Shown here piece after piece: positions 54,083 to 62,361 of a stretch of DNA of 64,000 bases (within the stretch, counting starts at the first letter, position 1; the number at the start of each line of letters is the position of its first letter). The notes below the pieces were generated by a model. That model did no database searches and had not been told where the DNA came from. It worked only from the letters and a program-made list of their open reading frames with translations. The translations under genes were made by a program, and so were the position numbers. The DNA lies in the NCBI GenBank assembly GCA_023426125.1, contig JAFABI010000043.1, positions 1 to 64,000 of the forward strand, given 5' to 3'. This DNA is from Bacillota bacterium. Its GTDB lineage: Bacteria > Bacillota > Clostridia > Acetivibrionales > DTU013.

Positions 54083-54490
54083 ATGAGAAAGAAACTATGG
54101 ATTTTCAGTATGCTTATTGCTCTTTTTCTGATTATCGGAATTATTGCTATTATGAACGAAAATAAGCAAGAAGCAGAATTTACTGCTTCATATTCGGAAG
54201 AAACAGGCCAAATAGTAGTTAATGCCACCAGACCCTCCGATAGATGCAATCCCTATGAATTTGAAAACAGAATATCAGGCGGAGACAAAATTATGTCATT
54301 ATCTGATCGGCGTACAAAAGTTGACGTTGATACATTTGTTTTTGATATTCTTGGCAATGGTGTTACCGAATTGGCATTTTACAGCATTGACCCTCAAGAC
54401 GCAAGCGATAAATATAAATTCTCCCAAAGTCTTAAAATCGCTATAACAGATGAAGCTGTTAACTTAAACAATGAACTGTGGAGACGATAA
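54083..54490 (+). CDS. Hypothetical membrane-anchored protein
   Basis: A 135-residue protein with one N-terminal membrane helix (LWIFSMLIALFLIIGIIAIM) and a soluble extracellular part (FTASYSEETGQIVVNA, FVFDILGNGVTELAFYS). GGAGGG about nine bases before ATG 54083 supports the start. No family recognised; probably surface-exposed. Confidence 0.55.
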   Translation: MRKKLWIFSMLIALFLIIGIIAIMNENKQEAEFTASYSEETGQIVVNATRPSDRCNPYEFENRISGGDKIMSLSDRRTKVDVDTFVFDILGNGVTELAFYSIDPQDASDKYKFSQSLKIAITDEAVNLNNELWRR

Positions 54491-54915
54491 ATTCCAATTT
54501 GCCGATTAGTTTCCAGTAAAAACCATCCGGCAAAGGGTGCATATATCGGCTTTGCCGCCCTTTCAGGATGGGGTCCAAATCAGGCTGCTACGCCTATCCA
54601 GCCATTTAAGGGCCGAGTGGCTTTTTGTGGTGGCTCTGCCCCTGCACCCCCGGCCTCCTCCAAAGAACAGAAAAGGAAATCGATAGGGGACTTCTGGATA
54701 ACATGTCCTGAAGCAACGGCGCAGGGCGAAAGGCATTGTCAATGGGAATGTGGAATAGCGGACAAAGCGATGCTGTATGAACGGTGGAGCAATAACGCTT
54801 GGGTTAATATTGTCTCAAAAATACCTTGGAGGAATATGGAACGTTTTTTCTGTTTTAGTTATCTAATATTACAGCAAAACTTTTTTATACATTTGCAACT
54901 AAGGAGAAATTGAAT
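54491..54915. other. Intergenic stretch without a convincing gene
   Basis: A 98-codon frame at 54617-54913 is rich in Pro, Ser, Cys and Trp in a way unlike real proteins and lacks a ribosome binding site. The middle part (about 54580-54760) is GC-rich and may belong to the same mobile-element debris as 53.4-54.0 kb. The last 50 bases are the leader of the WG-repeat gene. Confidence 0.5.
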
Positions 54916-56559
54916 ATGAAAAAGCTGAGAGCGGTCTTGTTTGCCTTTGGTATAATCATCATACTTTTGTTGGCTCTGAAATTTACAATAAAAGACCCGG
55001 ACATGGTTAACAAGCCCAAATATACTGTAGCGCCCCAATTTTCAAATTGCAGCAGTATTTTCATCAATGGCCTTCTTCGGTACGAGAAAACGGATAACAA
55101 CGGCGTAACCCGCTACGGATATATAGACAAAGATGGGAAAATTATCACCGACGCCGTATTTGACGATACGCTGGAATCGGTTTACTTTTCATCCGCTGTT
55201 AATCCGCTTTATGATGTTCCGAAAACACCGCCGGCTCTAATCCCCGTTAAAAAAGGTGAAAAATGGGGGTATATCGACAGAAACGGGAAGGTGAGAATTG
55301 ACTTTAAATATGACCGCGCCAATGTTTTCAGTGAAGGAAAGGCCTGCGTAAAGCTTGACAACAAATGGGGTTACATAAATACCGAAGGGAAAAGCATCAT
55401 TCCCTTTACGTTTGATGAAGCCTACAATTTTATTCATGGCGTTTCATGTGTGGCATCAAACGATAAATATGGTTTCATTAACGACGAGGGAAACTGGCTT
55501 GTAAAACCTGCTTACAGCTATTTGAACTCTGCAGTCCTAGGCTATAGGGCTGACAATACCGACACGATTATTTTTGCAATAGATTTTGCTGTAGACGAGC
55601 ATCAGGGCTTGTTGAAAATCGAGAATAATTCAGTAAAAATTTTAGCAGAACCAATTTATCGGAAAATCTTCCCCTTTCGGAATGGCGAAGCGTTATATTA
55701 CATAAGCGAAAAAGATGCGGAAGGGAATGATACCGGTAGATATGAAAGGGGTTACCTGGATGAATCCGGAGAAAAGCTTATATCCTGGTCAGATGGCCAG
55801 GAAGAGGTATATGGGTTGCTTTCGGAAGGGTTAAGGGCGACCTTTGATAAAAATAACCGGTGGGGATACATTGATAAGGATAAAAAAGCGGCGATTCCTT
55901 TCACTTACGATAAGGCGGAAGATTTTTGGCAGGGGGGGGCGGTCGTATGCAAAAATAACAAATATGGAATAATTGACGATAAAAATAATATTCTGCTGGA
56001 CATAGCGTATGATTCCATATCCAGGTATGTAGACAGCTGCATGGTGACGGAAAAAGACGGCTATAAGCAGTTGATTGATACAAAAACGTTTAAACCGGTT
56101 GGGAAAATATATAAAGAGATTTTGCTGCAAGACAATAATTTTTCAATCTTCAATGAAAAAGACAAATTTGGCCTTATGAACAACAAAGGGGTGGAGGTTG
56201 TACTCCCTTCCTATGAAAGCGCCGACCAGTTGAGCAGTATAATAAAAACGGATATTGATACCGACGGCTTTTGGCTGAAGCAGGGTGATCAATGGGCATA
56301 TATGGACTTTAATGGACACAGAAAAATTTCCGAAGCCTTTGATGATGCCGGAAGCTTTCGATTCGGATATGCTCCTGTTAAAAAGGATGGCCATTGGGGA
56401 TTGATTGATCAAAACGGCAATCGCATTGTCGATTATAAGTTTGACGAAGTTTTCGTACTCTCTTCCTACAGATCTGATTCTCATGAGAGTGTATCTGCAA
56501 ATATGGCTGCGGTTCGGATCAACAATAAATTCGGACTGGTAAGTTTACAAGAAGGTTGA
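54916..56559 (+). CDS. WG-repeat protein with N-terminal membrane anchor
   Basis: A 547-residue protein: an N-terminal membrane helix (LRAVLFAFGIIIILLLAL), then about ten WG/KWG repeats such as KWGYIDRNGK, KWGYINTEGK, KYGFINDEGN, RWGYIDKDKK, KYGIIDDKNN and HWGLIDQNGN spaced by 45-60 residues. WG repeats (PF14903) form beta-rich, propeller-like surfaces whose biochemical role is unknown; such proteins are common in Clostridia and Bacteroidetes. AAGGAGA before ATG 54916 supports the start. Confidence 0.85.
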   Translation: MKKLRAVLFAFGIIIILLLALKFTIKDPDMVNKPKYTVAPQFSNCSSIFINGLLRYEKTDNNGVTRYGYIDKDGKIITDAVFDDTLESVYFSSAVNPLYDVPKTPPALIPVKKGEKWGYIDRNGKVRIDFKYDRANVFSEGKACVKLDNKWGYINTEGKSIIPFTFDEAYNFIHGVSCVASNDKYGFINDEGNWLVKPAYSYLNSAVLGYRADNTDTIIFAIDFAVDEHQGLLKIENNSVKILAEPIYRKIFPFRNGEALYYISEKDAEGNDTGRYERGYLDESGEKLISWSDGQEEVYGLLSEGLRATFDKNNRWGYIDKDKKAAIPFTYDKAEDFWQGGAVVCKNNKYGIIDDKNNILLDIAYDSISRYVDSCMVTEKDGYKQLIDTKTFKPVGKIYKEILLQDNNFSIFNEKDKFGLMNNKGVEVVLPSYESADQLSSIIKTDIDTDGFWLKQGDQWAYMDFNGHRKISEAFDDAGSFRFGYAPVKKDGHWGLIDQNGNRIVDYKFDEVFVLSSYRSDSHESVSANMAAVRINNKFGLVSLQEG

Positions 56560-56655
56560 AGGAAAAATAGCTGTTGTATAACATTCATTGAGTAGATTTC
56601 AGGTATTTTCATAGTTTAAAGCGTAAGAATATGTTGAAATAAAGTGGCGCCTACC

Positions 56656-56685
56656 TTACGCAAGACTGCATAATTGGTATATAAT
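56656..56685 (+). promoter_or_regulatory. Possible sigma-A promoter for the nucleotidyltransferase-fold gene
   Basis: TATAAT at 56680-56685 with TTACGC at 56656-56661, spacer 18. The -10 is perfect and the -35 poor. It lies 23 bases before the ATG at 56709, with AGGAGGT at 56697-56703 between. Confidence 0.45.
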
Positions 56686-56708
56686 ATTGAAAGTGTAGGA
56701 GGTAAACT

Positions 56709-57215
56709 ATGTCAGAGGTTATAGATATACTTGAAGGGCAGCTTGAGTCAAGTGGTCTGCACTTTACAAAAAAGCCAATCGTGATTGGCGGAATGGCTAT
56801 GGAGTATTACGGTATGCGTAAATCCGGCGCGGATATTGATTTGGTAATATGCGATGACGATTACCAAGCGCTTGTCTTAAAATATCCTGATAAAAGAAAA
56901 GACATTTGGGGCGATTTGGGTGTAATTATTGATCCGTTTGAAATATGGAGATGTATAATGCTTCTGGATTACGATTTTTATGTCAAGGATGCTATTGATG
57001 AAGGAAGCGTTTTTGTTGTCTCCCTGGAAAGATTACTATTAATGCGTGTCTTTGCAATGGGTGTCCCCAAATACATGGATGACTTAAACCATATGAAGGA
57101 TTACTATTGTAAAACGTTTCAAAACTCCGATTATAAAAGGTATGCTGAAGAACACATTTCCTCATACAAAAATACTGGTGGTATTGTGTGGGGAGGCAGA
57201 TACATAGATGAATAA
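56709..57215 (+). CDS. Nucleotidyltransferase-fold protein
   Basis: A 168-residue protein whose IGGMAMEYYGMRKSGADIDLVI segment is the G-G-x-x-x ... D-x-D signature of the pol-beta-like nucleotidyltransferase fold, as in antibiotic adenylyltransferase-like and toxin-antitoxin nucleotidyltransferases. The catalytic pair is Asp in ADIDLVI. An excellent ribosome binding site (AGGAGGT) precedes it. No partner HEPN antitoxin-like gene is next to it. Substrate unknown. Confidence 0.65.
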   Translation: MSEVIDILEGQLESSGLHFTKKPIVIGGMAMEYYGMRKSGADIDLVICDDDYQALVLKYPDKRKDIWGDLGVIIDPFEIWRCIMLLDYDFYVKDAIDEGSVFVVSLERLLLMRVFAMGVPKYMDDLNHMKDYYCKTFQNSDYKRYAEEHISSYKNTGGIVWGGRYIDE

Positions 57216-57289
57216 CGCAGGAAGCAGATAGAATTGCATATTTGTCTGAACGTGTAAACTTATAGTAATTTATATTTTGTGGGGTTGCT

Positions 57290-57376
57290 ATGATTATTTA
57301 TAAAATACCGCTTGATGCTTTTTTGATGCCTGGTAAAATCGAGGCAATTAATGAAATTATACAGGCGGCAGTATAA
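57290..57376 (+). CDS. Possible 28-residue peptide or gene relic
   Basis: ATG at 57290 opens a 28-codon frame (MIIYKIPLDAFLMPGKIEAI and on) preceded by GTGGGG. It is too short to judge and could be the N-terminal remnant of a lost gene. The rest of 57216-57452 is AT-rich and empty. Confidence 0.2.
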   Translation: MIIYKIPLDAFLMPGKIEAINEIIQAAV

Positions 57377-57452
57377 GTATTCTTCAAAGTAGAAGTCGGT
57401 ACGCATTTTTGGATATCATGAAATAACAAAATAGAATAGAGGGTAAATAACT

Positions 57453-57911
57453 ATGATAAGAATGGCAACGGTTGATGATATAGATATTCTTGTCGAATTA
57501 AGAATAAAACTGCTTATTGAAGTAAAAAGCGATATTGTAAATTATGATTGGAGCGACTATTCACAAGCATTAAAAACCTTCTATAAAGACAATTTATCAA
57601 ACGGAAAAGTCATAGCATTTTTAGCAGAAGTCAGTAAAAACATCGTTGCAATAAGTATAATGTATTTTTATAATGTTCCCCCCTTACTCAGTAATTTGGA
57701 TGGGAAAATGGCGTTACTTACGGATATGTATACAGTCCCGAAATATAGGAATAACGGATTTGGAACGATTCTTCTAAACAATGTTATGGAATATACCAAA
57801 AAATTGGGGTATAAAAAAGTTGTTTTAAATTCTACTGACTCTGGAAGAAAATTATACGAGAAATATGGTTTTAAGGATGTTAAGGGTGAAATGTCATATA
57901 AGTTCACATAG
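57453..57911 (+). CDS. GNAT-family N-acetyltransferase
   Basis: A 152-residue acetyltransferase. The MATVDDIDILVELR start, LTDMYTVPKYRNNGFGTILLNN with the R/Q-x-x-G-x-G/A acetyl-CoA loop, and SGRKLYEKYGFKD near the end are GNAT motifs. Substrate unknown; such single genes acetylate small amines or antibiotics. GAGGGTAAAT precedes the ATG. A terminator lies 60 bases downstream. Confidence 0.88.
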   Translation: MIRMATVDDIDILVELRIKLLIEVKSDIVNYDWSDYSQALKTFYKDNLSNGKVIAFLAEVSKNIVAISIMYFYNVPPLLSNLDGKMALLTDMYTVPKYRNNGFGTILLNNVMEYTKKLGYKKVVLNSTDSGRKLYEKYGFKDVKGEMSYKFT

Positions 57912-57971
57912 TTTATATATAATGCAATATTGAACTAAAATGAGAACCGCGTAAATACACATAGACCATTG

Positions 57972-58003
57972 AAAAGGGGCAGTTTTTCAACTGTCCCTTT
58001 TCT
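57972..58003. terminator. Bidirectional intrinsic terminator
   Basis: AAAAGGGGCAGTT and AACTGTCCCTTTT pair with one G-T opposition and are flanked by A- and T-runs, so it can end both the GNAT gene (+) and the GH5 gene (-) that converge here. Confidence 0.75.
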
Positions 58004-58072
58004 GCATACCATTATACAATTCTTCTTATATTTACAGGACAATTTACGCCCTGAGTTCCCTGAACCGGCGCA

Positions 58073-59863
58073 TCAGGGAAGCTGGCTGCCGGTGATGTTG
58101 CCGTTGTTCTTGGTGAAGCCGTATCGGAGCGTCGTACCGTCATAGAACTCAACGACAAGCGTATAAGTGCCGTCCGGGATGGAATTGTAATACCAGTTGG
58201 TCAAACCAAGTTCATTGGAGCCATATGCCCCTACCCATTCTCCGCCGCACTGCATGTATGGGCTGGCCCATGTATTGCCGGATGCCGGCTGGCCTGCGGA
58301 ATTCAAGGATTGTACTCTTTTGATCAGCCTTCCGTTATAGGTTGCCGGAATGATAAATACCGGATAGGTGGGGGTTCCGTCGGTATCATATCTTGCCAGG
58401 TAACCGTCATCCTGGCGTATGGGGGTGTTGATGGAAGACAGGTAGGATGCGTCGCCTGTATAGATGATATATTCATGCCAGTTGCTGCCGGCGGAGAATA
58501 CGAATTTCAAATCTGCCTTGACGCCGTAATTGCCTGTAATCAGCGGAGCAATATAAGTACCAAGCAATGTAACAACACCGTTTGAATAGGTATAATGCGT
58601 TCCTTTCACCAGCTTGGTGCTGCCATTGTATATGGACTCCAGCGTATTGCCATTGAGTGTAAGCGGTATCTGGATATTGTTGGAAGCAGTGCCCAGGGTA
58701 ACAAACACGGTGTCCAGACCGGTAGCATAGGAGGATCTGGCTGTCATGGAAGTCGTCATGATATCTCCCCAGGTGCTGTTGAGATAATTGCCTGTACTAC
58801 GGTTGATTTTTTCACCGCATTCCCAGATCATTGTACATATTCCCGTAGAGGAATTTGCTTTATAATTGAAATATTCGATGAATTTTGCCACTTCGCCGTC
58901 TTCCAGGCCGCCCGGAGTGCCCATATTAAACAGGCCGTACTCTCCGATGGCTACTCCGATCCCATTGTCCACAAATGTCTGATAGATACAGTCATAAAAT
59001 TCGTCGGCAGCGTCTCTGGCTGTCCAGCCGTTGTGCACCTGATCGAACATGGGGACACCGATGTTGCTGCAGAAGGCATATAAAGAAGTGGAATAATAGT
59101 GGACTGTGGCAATGATGTTCGGATCATTCAGTGCCTGGATAAAGCTCACCAAATATTCACTGTAAGCCAAACCGTGATTCGTATAGGAAGTAGGCAGTAC
59201 CAGCATTCTTGCAGCATTGTTGCCGCCTGTAGAACGGACAACGTCGTAAAATGCCTGATTGATCATTCCTACCATTTGATTTTGCTGGGCATCTGACGTA
59301 GCGGTCGTAAAATAAACTTCATTTGCGGATTCGAACATCACTTTATTCCCATAGTTTTTAAAGCGGTTCGCCAATTGCGTCCAAAGAGAAACAAAACGCA
59401 GGTATTGATCGGAGGATGTATTTCCGTCCCAGTATCTCAACCATTCGGAGGAATCATGATGCAGGTTGATCATTACATAGAAGCCTGCATTCAAAGCATA
59501 ATTGACGACATTTTCATAGTTCTGTAAAAATGTCTGGTCAATCTGATAATCCGCGTCCATACGGGTAAATGCGGTAAAGGGGATACGGATGCTTTTGTAG
59601 CCTTTTGCTTTCAGGTTGTTGAGGTATGCCTGTGTTACCGCCGGGTTGCCCCAGGCAGTCTCATCATCGATTTCAAAATGGTTGACACGGTCGAAGGAAT
59701 CAAAGCTGTTGCCAAGATTAATCCCTGTTCCCATTGCCTCGACATATTGCTGGGACACAGTCAGCGTACCGGTGGCCGATACTCCTGAAGAAGGAATTAG
59801 GACAAGACCTGCTATCATTAGTAAAGATACGGCAAAAGCCAGGATCTTATTAAATTTACGCAT
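58073..59863 (-). CDS. Secreted GH5 endoglucanase with X2 and CBM46-like modules
   Basis: A 596-residue secreted enzyme: signal peptide (to about residue 30); GH5 catalytic domain (about 35-375) with NLHHDSSE, acid/base Glu182 in ESANEVYF and nucleophile Glu308 in IGEYGLF; an Ig-like X2 module (about 385-475, NIQIPLTLNGNTL, YTYSNGVVTLL); and a C-terminal module of about 110 residues resembling CBM46 (CGGEWVGAYGSNELG). GH5 subfamily 4 enzymes with X2-CBM46 tails cleave xyloglucan and beta-glucans. AAAGGATGG precedes the ATG. No dockerin, so it is not cellulosomal. Likely feeds the ABC importer encoded upstream on the same strand. Confidence 0.9.
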   Translation of the reverse strand: MRKFNKILAFAVSLLMIAGLVLIPSSGVSATGTLTVSQQYVEAMGTGINLGNSFDSFDRVNHFEIDDETAWGNPAVTQAYLNNLKAKGYKSIRIPFTAFTRMDADYQIDQTFLQNYENVVNYALNAGFYVMINLHHDSSEWLRYWDGNTSSDQYLRFVSLWTQLANRFKNYGNKVMFESANEVYFTTATSDAQQNQMVGMINQAFYDVVRSTGGNNAARMLVLPTSYTNHGLAYSEYLVSFIQALNDPNIIATVHYYSTSLYAFCSNIGVPMFDQVHNGWTARDAADEFYDCIYQTFVDNGIGVAIGEYGLFNMGTPGGLEDGEVAKFIEYFNYKANSSTGICTMIWECGEKINRSTGNYLNSTWGDIMTTSMTARSSYATGLDTVFVTLGTASNNIQIPLTLNGNTLESIYNGSTKLVKGTHYTYSNGVVTLLGTYIAPLITGNYGVKADLKFVFSAGSNWHEYIIYTGDASYLSSINTPIRQDDGYLARYDTDGTPTYPVFIIPATYNGRLIKRVQSLNSAGQPASGNTWASPYMQCGGEWVGAYGSNELGLTNWYYNSIPDGTYTLVVEFYDGTTLRYGFTKNNGNITGSQLP

Positions 59864-60430
59864 AAGAGTACCATCCTTTCAAAATTTTTTTCACGCAAGA
59901 CCTGAATAATCCGGGTCTCTGAAGAGCTTACATCAGTTCATGGACAGGTTTATAGCTAATGAATTAATAAAAAAAGCATTTGATCCGGGCACTCCCCCTT
60001 TAAACGTAAATTGTGGTGAAACCATGGTATCGCTGATTCATAATGGTGGTTAACAGCTGTTACCTTTTGGCACTACAACGATACTTGTGAATTGACCCTT
60101 TGAAAAATAAAGCCATTGAAGCTCTGCAGTTATTTCAAAGGCGCATAAATACCGGTCAACTTTATAAGTATCGCTGTAGTATCAAAGATTGTTCTGCGAG
60201 AATCATTGCAGTAGTTGAACGTTGGCAGATGCCAAATTCGGGATGCATTAACCTGGGTTTTACTTTGGTGCCTATATTTAACATTTCATAAATATAATGT
60301 ATTATATTTTCCAAATTTGGACAAGGTTGATATAATATCAACCTCATTATTTATAAAATTACAAACAAAGCTTAATTTCGACTTGCAAAAAAATTGTCTT
60401 AAAGATGTGTAAAGGTCGGCTGAAAGACAG
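59864..60430. other. Regulatory-looking gap between the GH5 gene and the ABC importer genes
   Basis: About 570 bases with no convincing gene. A 63-codon plus-strand frame at 60100-60291 has no ribosome binding site and no known similarity. The interval is AT-rich at its right part and holds two strong palindromes (see 60311-60344). The left 100 bases are the GH5 leader. Confidence 0.5.
60311..60344. promoter_or_regulatory. Tandem palindromes, candidate operator
   Basis: CCAAATTTGG (60311-60320) is a perfect 10-bp palindrome. Three bases later AGGTTGATAT (60324-60333) and ATATCAACCT (60335-60344) form a perfect dyad around a single A. The TATAAT inside the second dyad could be a -10 element, so a repressor site over a promoter is possible. 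Alternatively it folds as the terminator of the minus-strand importer genes, though no T-run follows. Confidence 0.45.
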
Positions 60431-60436
60431 TCAGCC
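60416..60436 (-). terminator. Hairpin at the end of the importer operon
   Basis: On the minus strand GGCTGA and TCAGCC form a short stem directly at and after the stop codon of the MalG-type permease, followed by a CT-rich GACCTTTAC tract. A modest Rho-independent terminator. Confidence 0.45.
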
Positions 60437-61300
60437 TTTCAGCCCGGAGAATGCAACGCCTTCAATCAGGTAACGCTGTGCAAATGCATAGATCAGAATG
60501 ACCGGCAGAAGGGAAGAGACGGTTCCGGCCATGATCAGACCGTACTCCATTTTGTAGATGCTTCTGAAATAGGTGAGTCCCAGCTGGATGGTTTTCAGGC
60601 TTTCATCACTTAAGTAGATCAACGGCCCAAGATAGTCATTCCATACAAAGTTGAAGGTGAATACGGTCAGTGTGGCCAACCCCGGCTTTGTCAACGGCAG
60701 AATGACTCTGGAATAAATTCCGAATTCGCTGCAGCCGTCGATTCTTGCTGCCTGGGACAATTCCAGGGGTATGCCCAGCATGAATTGGCGGAGCAGAAAT
60801 ACGCCGAATACACTGAAGGCCTGAAGAAGGATCAGTGACCAATGTGTACCATATAAGCCCAGAGCCTTGATGATGATGAATTGAGGTATCATGATGGCAT
60901 GCCAGGGAATCATCATGGTACCCAGGTAGCCGAGGAATAGTTTGTCCCTCCATGGGAAATTCAGCCTGGAAAAGGCATACGCCGCCAGTGAACAGGTAAA
61001 TAGCTGACCTGCCGTAATTATGACTGCAAGCTTGACGGTATTGAAATAAAAGGTGGGGAAACTGATACGCGTCCATACTTCTTTGTAGTTTGACCATCTG
61101 AACACTTCCGGGATCCATCTCGTCGGATAGGAGAATATCTCCTTGTCATATTTCAAGGACGAGGAAAGCATCCAGAGAAAGGGAAGTACCATGATAAAAG
61201 CCACTGCCAGCAGCAAGATGGTGCGTATTGCGCTCCTTGTGATTTCCCCGGCCTTTTGCGAAAGGGCTGTTTTTTTCCGGATGATAACATTGTAACTCAT
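60431..61300 (-). CDS. Sugar ABC transporter permease, MalG type
   Basis: A 289-residue six-helix permease. The EAA loop is LELSQAARIDGCSEFGIYSRVILPLTKPG and the C-terminus QRYLIEGVAFSGLKG is the standard end of MalG-like subunits. Third gene of the binding protein-permease-permease set on the minus strand; it begins 28 bases after the MalF-type stop with AAGGAAG upstream. The ATPase is encoded elsewhere, as usual in Clostridia. Confidence 0.92.
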   Translation of the reverse strand: MSYNVIIRKKTALSQKAGEITRSAIRTILLLAVAFIMVLPFLWMLSSSLKYDKEIFSYPTRWIPEVFRWSNYKEVWTRISFPTFYFNTVKLAVIITAGQLFTCSLAAYAFSRLNFPWRDKLFLGYLGTMMIPWHAIMIPQFIIIKALGLYGTHWSLILLQAFSVFGVFLLRQFMLGIPLELSQAARIDGCSEFGIYSRVILPLTKPGLATLTVFTFNFVWNDYLGPLIYLSDESLKTIQLGLTYFRSIYKMEYGLIMAGTVSSLLPVILIYAFAQRYLIEGVAFSGLKG

Positions 61301-61328
61301 ATTGCCACGCTTCCTTTTTGTTGTAGTA

Positions 61329-62222
61329 CTATTGCATGTAATTGACCCATTTTTTCTGCCCCCTGAATTGCAGCAGCGTAATGATAAAAATCACCAGGAA
61401 GAGGAAGTAGGCCATTGCAGAGGCATAACCGAACCGCGTGTATTTGAAGCCCTCCTGGTAGATTCTGAAGACAAGGACATTCGTTGAGCTGCCGGGTCCG
61501 CCTTCCGTCATGATATATACCAGATCGAATACCTGGAAGGAATTGATGATGGAAAGGATTGTCACCATAAACATGGTTGGGGACAGCATGGGCCAGGTAA
61601 TATAAAGAAACCTTTGCCAGATGCTTGCACCGTCGATTTCCGAGGATTCATACAAATGACCCGGAATGGTCTGGAGACCGGCCAGTATCATGATCATATA
61701 ATAACCGGCATATTTCCAGACGGAAACGGTAACCACCGTTGTCAGGGCCCATTTGCTTGAAGCCAGCCAGCCGGGAGGATTTTGCATGCCCATTGCACGC
61801 AGGAAATTATTGATGGGTCCCATGGTCGGATGAAATAACAGTGTCCAGACGATTGCTATAGCCACCATGGAAGTGATGGTCGGGAAAAAATACACGGTTT
61901 TGAACATTCCGCCAAGGGGAGTCTTCCGATTGAGGGCCAAAGCCAGCAACAGGGAGAAAAACAGTGTCAGTGGAACACTGGTGGCTGTGTAGATCAAATT
62001 ATTCTTAAAGGAGATAATAAAATAATCATCCTGAAACAGCTTGATGAAATTGGAGATGCCTACCCAATGCATATTTTTGAAGGTAAAGCCGTCATAGTCG
62101 GTAAAGCTCAGCAGCAGTCCCGCCAGCACCGGAAAAGCAGTAAAGGCGAAAAAGCCCAGGAGATTCGGGAGGAGAAAGAAAAAGCCCGTAAGTGCCTCCC
62201 TTTTTCGCAATCCTTTTTTCAT
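61329..62222 (-). CDS. Sugar ABC transporter permease, MalF type
   Basis: A 297-residue permease with the TGFFFLLPNLLGFFAFTAFPV start, six membrane segments and the EAA loop HLYESSEIDGASIWQRFLYITWPML. ATG 62222 follows AAAGGATGACG; an earlier in-frame ATG at 62297 lacks a ribosome binding site and would extend the cytosolic tail. Partner of the MalG-type subunit in a disaccharide or oligosaccharide importer, possibly for glucan fragments released by the GH5 enzyme. Confidence 0.9.
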   Translation of the reverse strand: MKKGLRKREALTGFFFLLPNLLGFFAFTAFPVLAGLLLSFTDYDGFTFKNMHWVGISNFIKLFQDDYFIISFKNNLIYTATSVPLTLFFSLLLALALNRKTPLGGMFKTVYFFPTITSMVAIAIVWTLLFHPTMGPINNFLRAMGMQNPPGWLASSKWALTTVVTVSVWKYAGYYMIMILAGLQTIPGHLYESSEIDGASIWQRFLYITWPMLSPTMFMVTILSIINSFQVFDLVYIMTEGGPGSSTNVLVFRIYQEGFKYTRFGYASAMAYFLFLVIFIITLLQFRGQKKWVNYMQ

Positions 62223-62334
62223 ATCGTCATCCTTTCGGCTTTTACAGCCGGTCATGTAAAAAACCGGAACACCCCTCAACATCCCGTTCCATTGCAAGCC
62301 TTATGTGAAGGGCATCCCGGTTTATGAAAGGCTC

Positions 62335-62351
62335 ATGCCCTTTGAGGGCAT
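62335..62351 (-). promoter_or_regulatory. Hairpin between the binding-protein and permease genes
   Basis: ATGCCCT and AGGGCAT form a perfect seven-base stem with a three-base loop, ten bases after the binding-protein stop on the minus strand. No T-run follows. Such hairpins typically stabilise the upstream mRNA or attenuate the permeases, giving excess binding protein. Confidence 0.45.
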
Positions 62352-62361
62352 AAGCGGGTGC

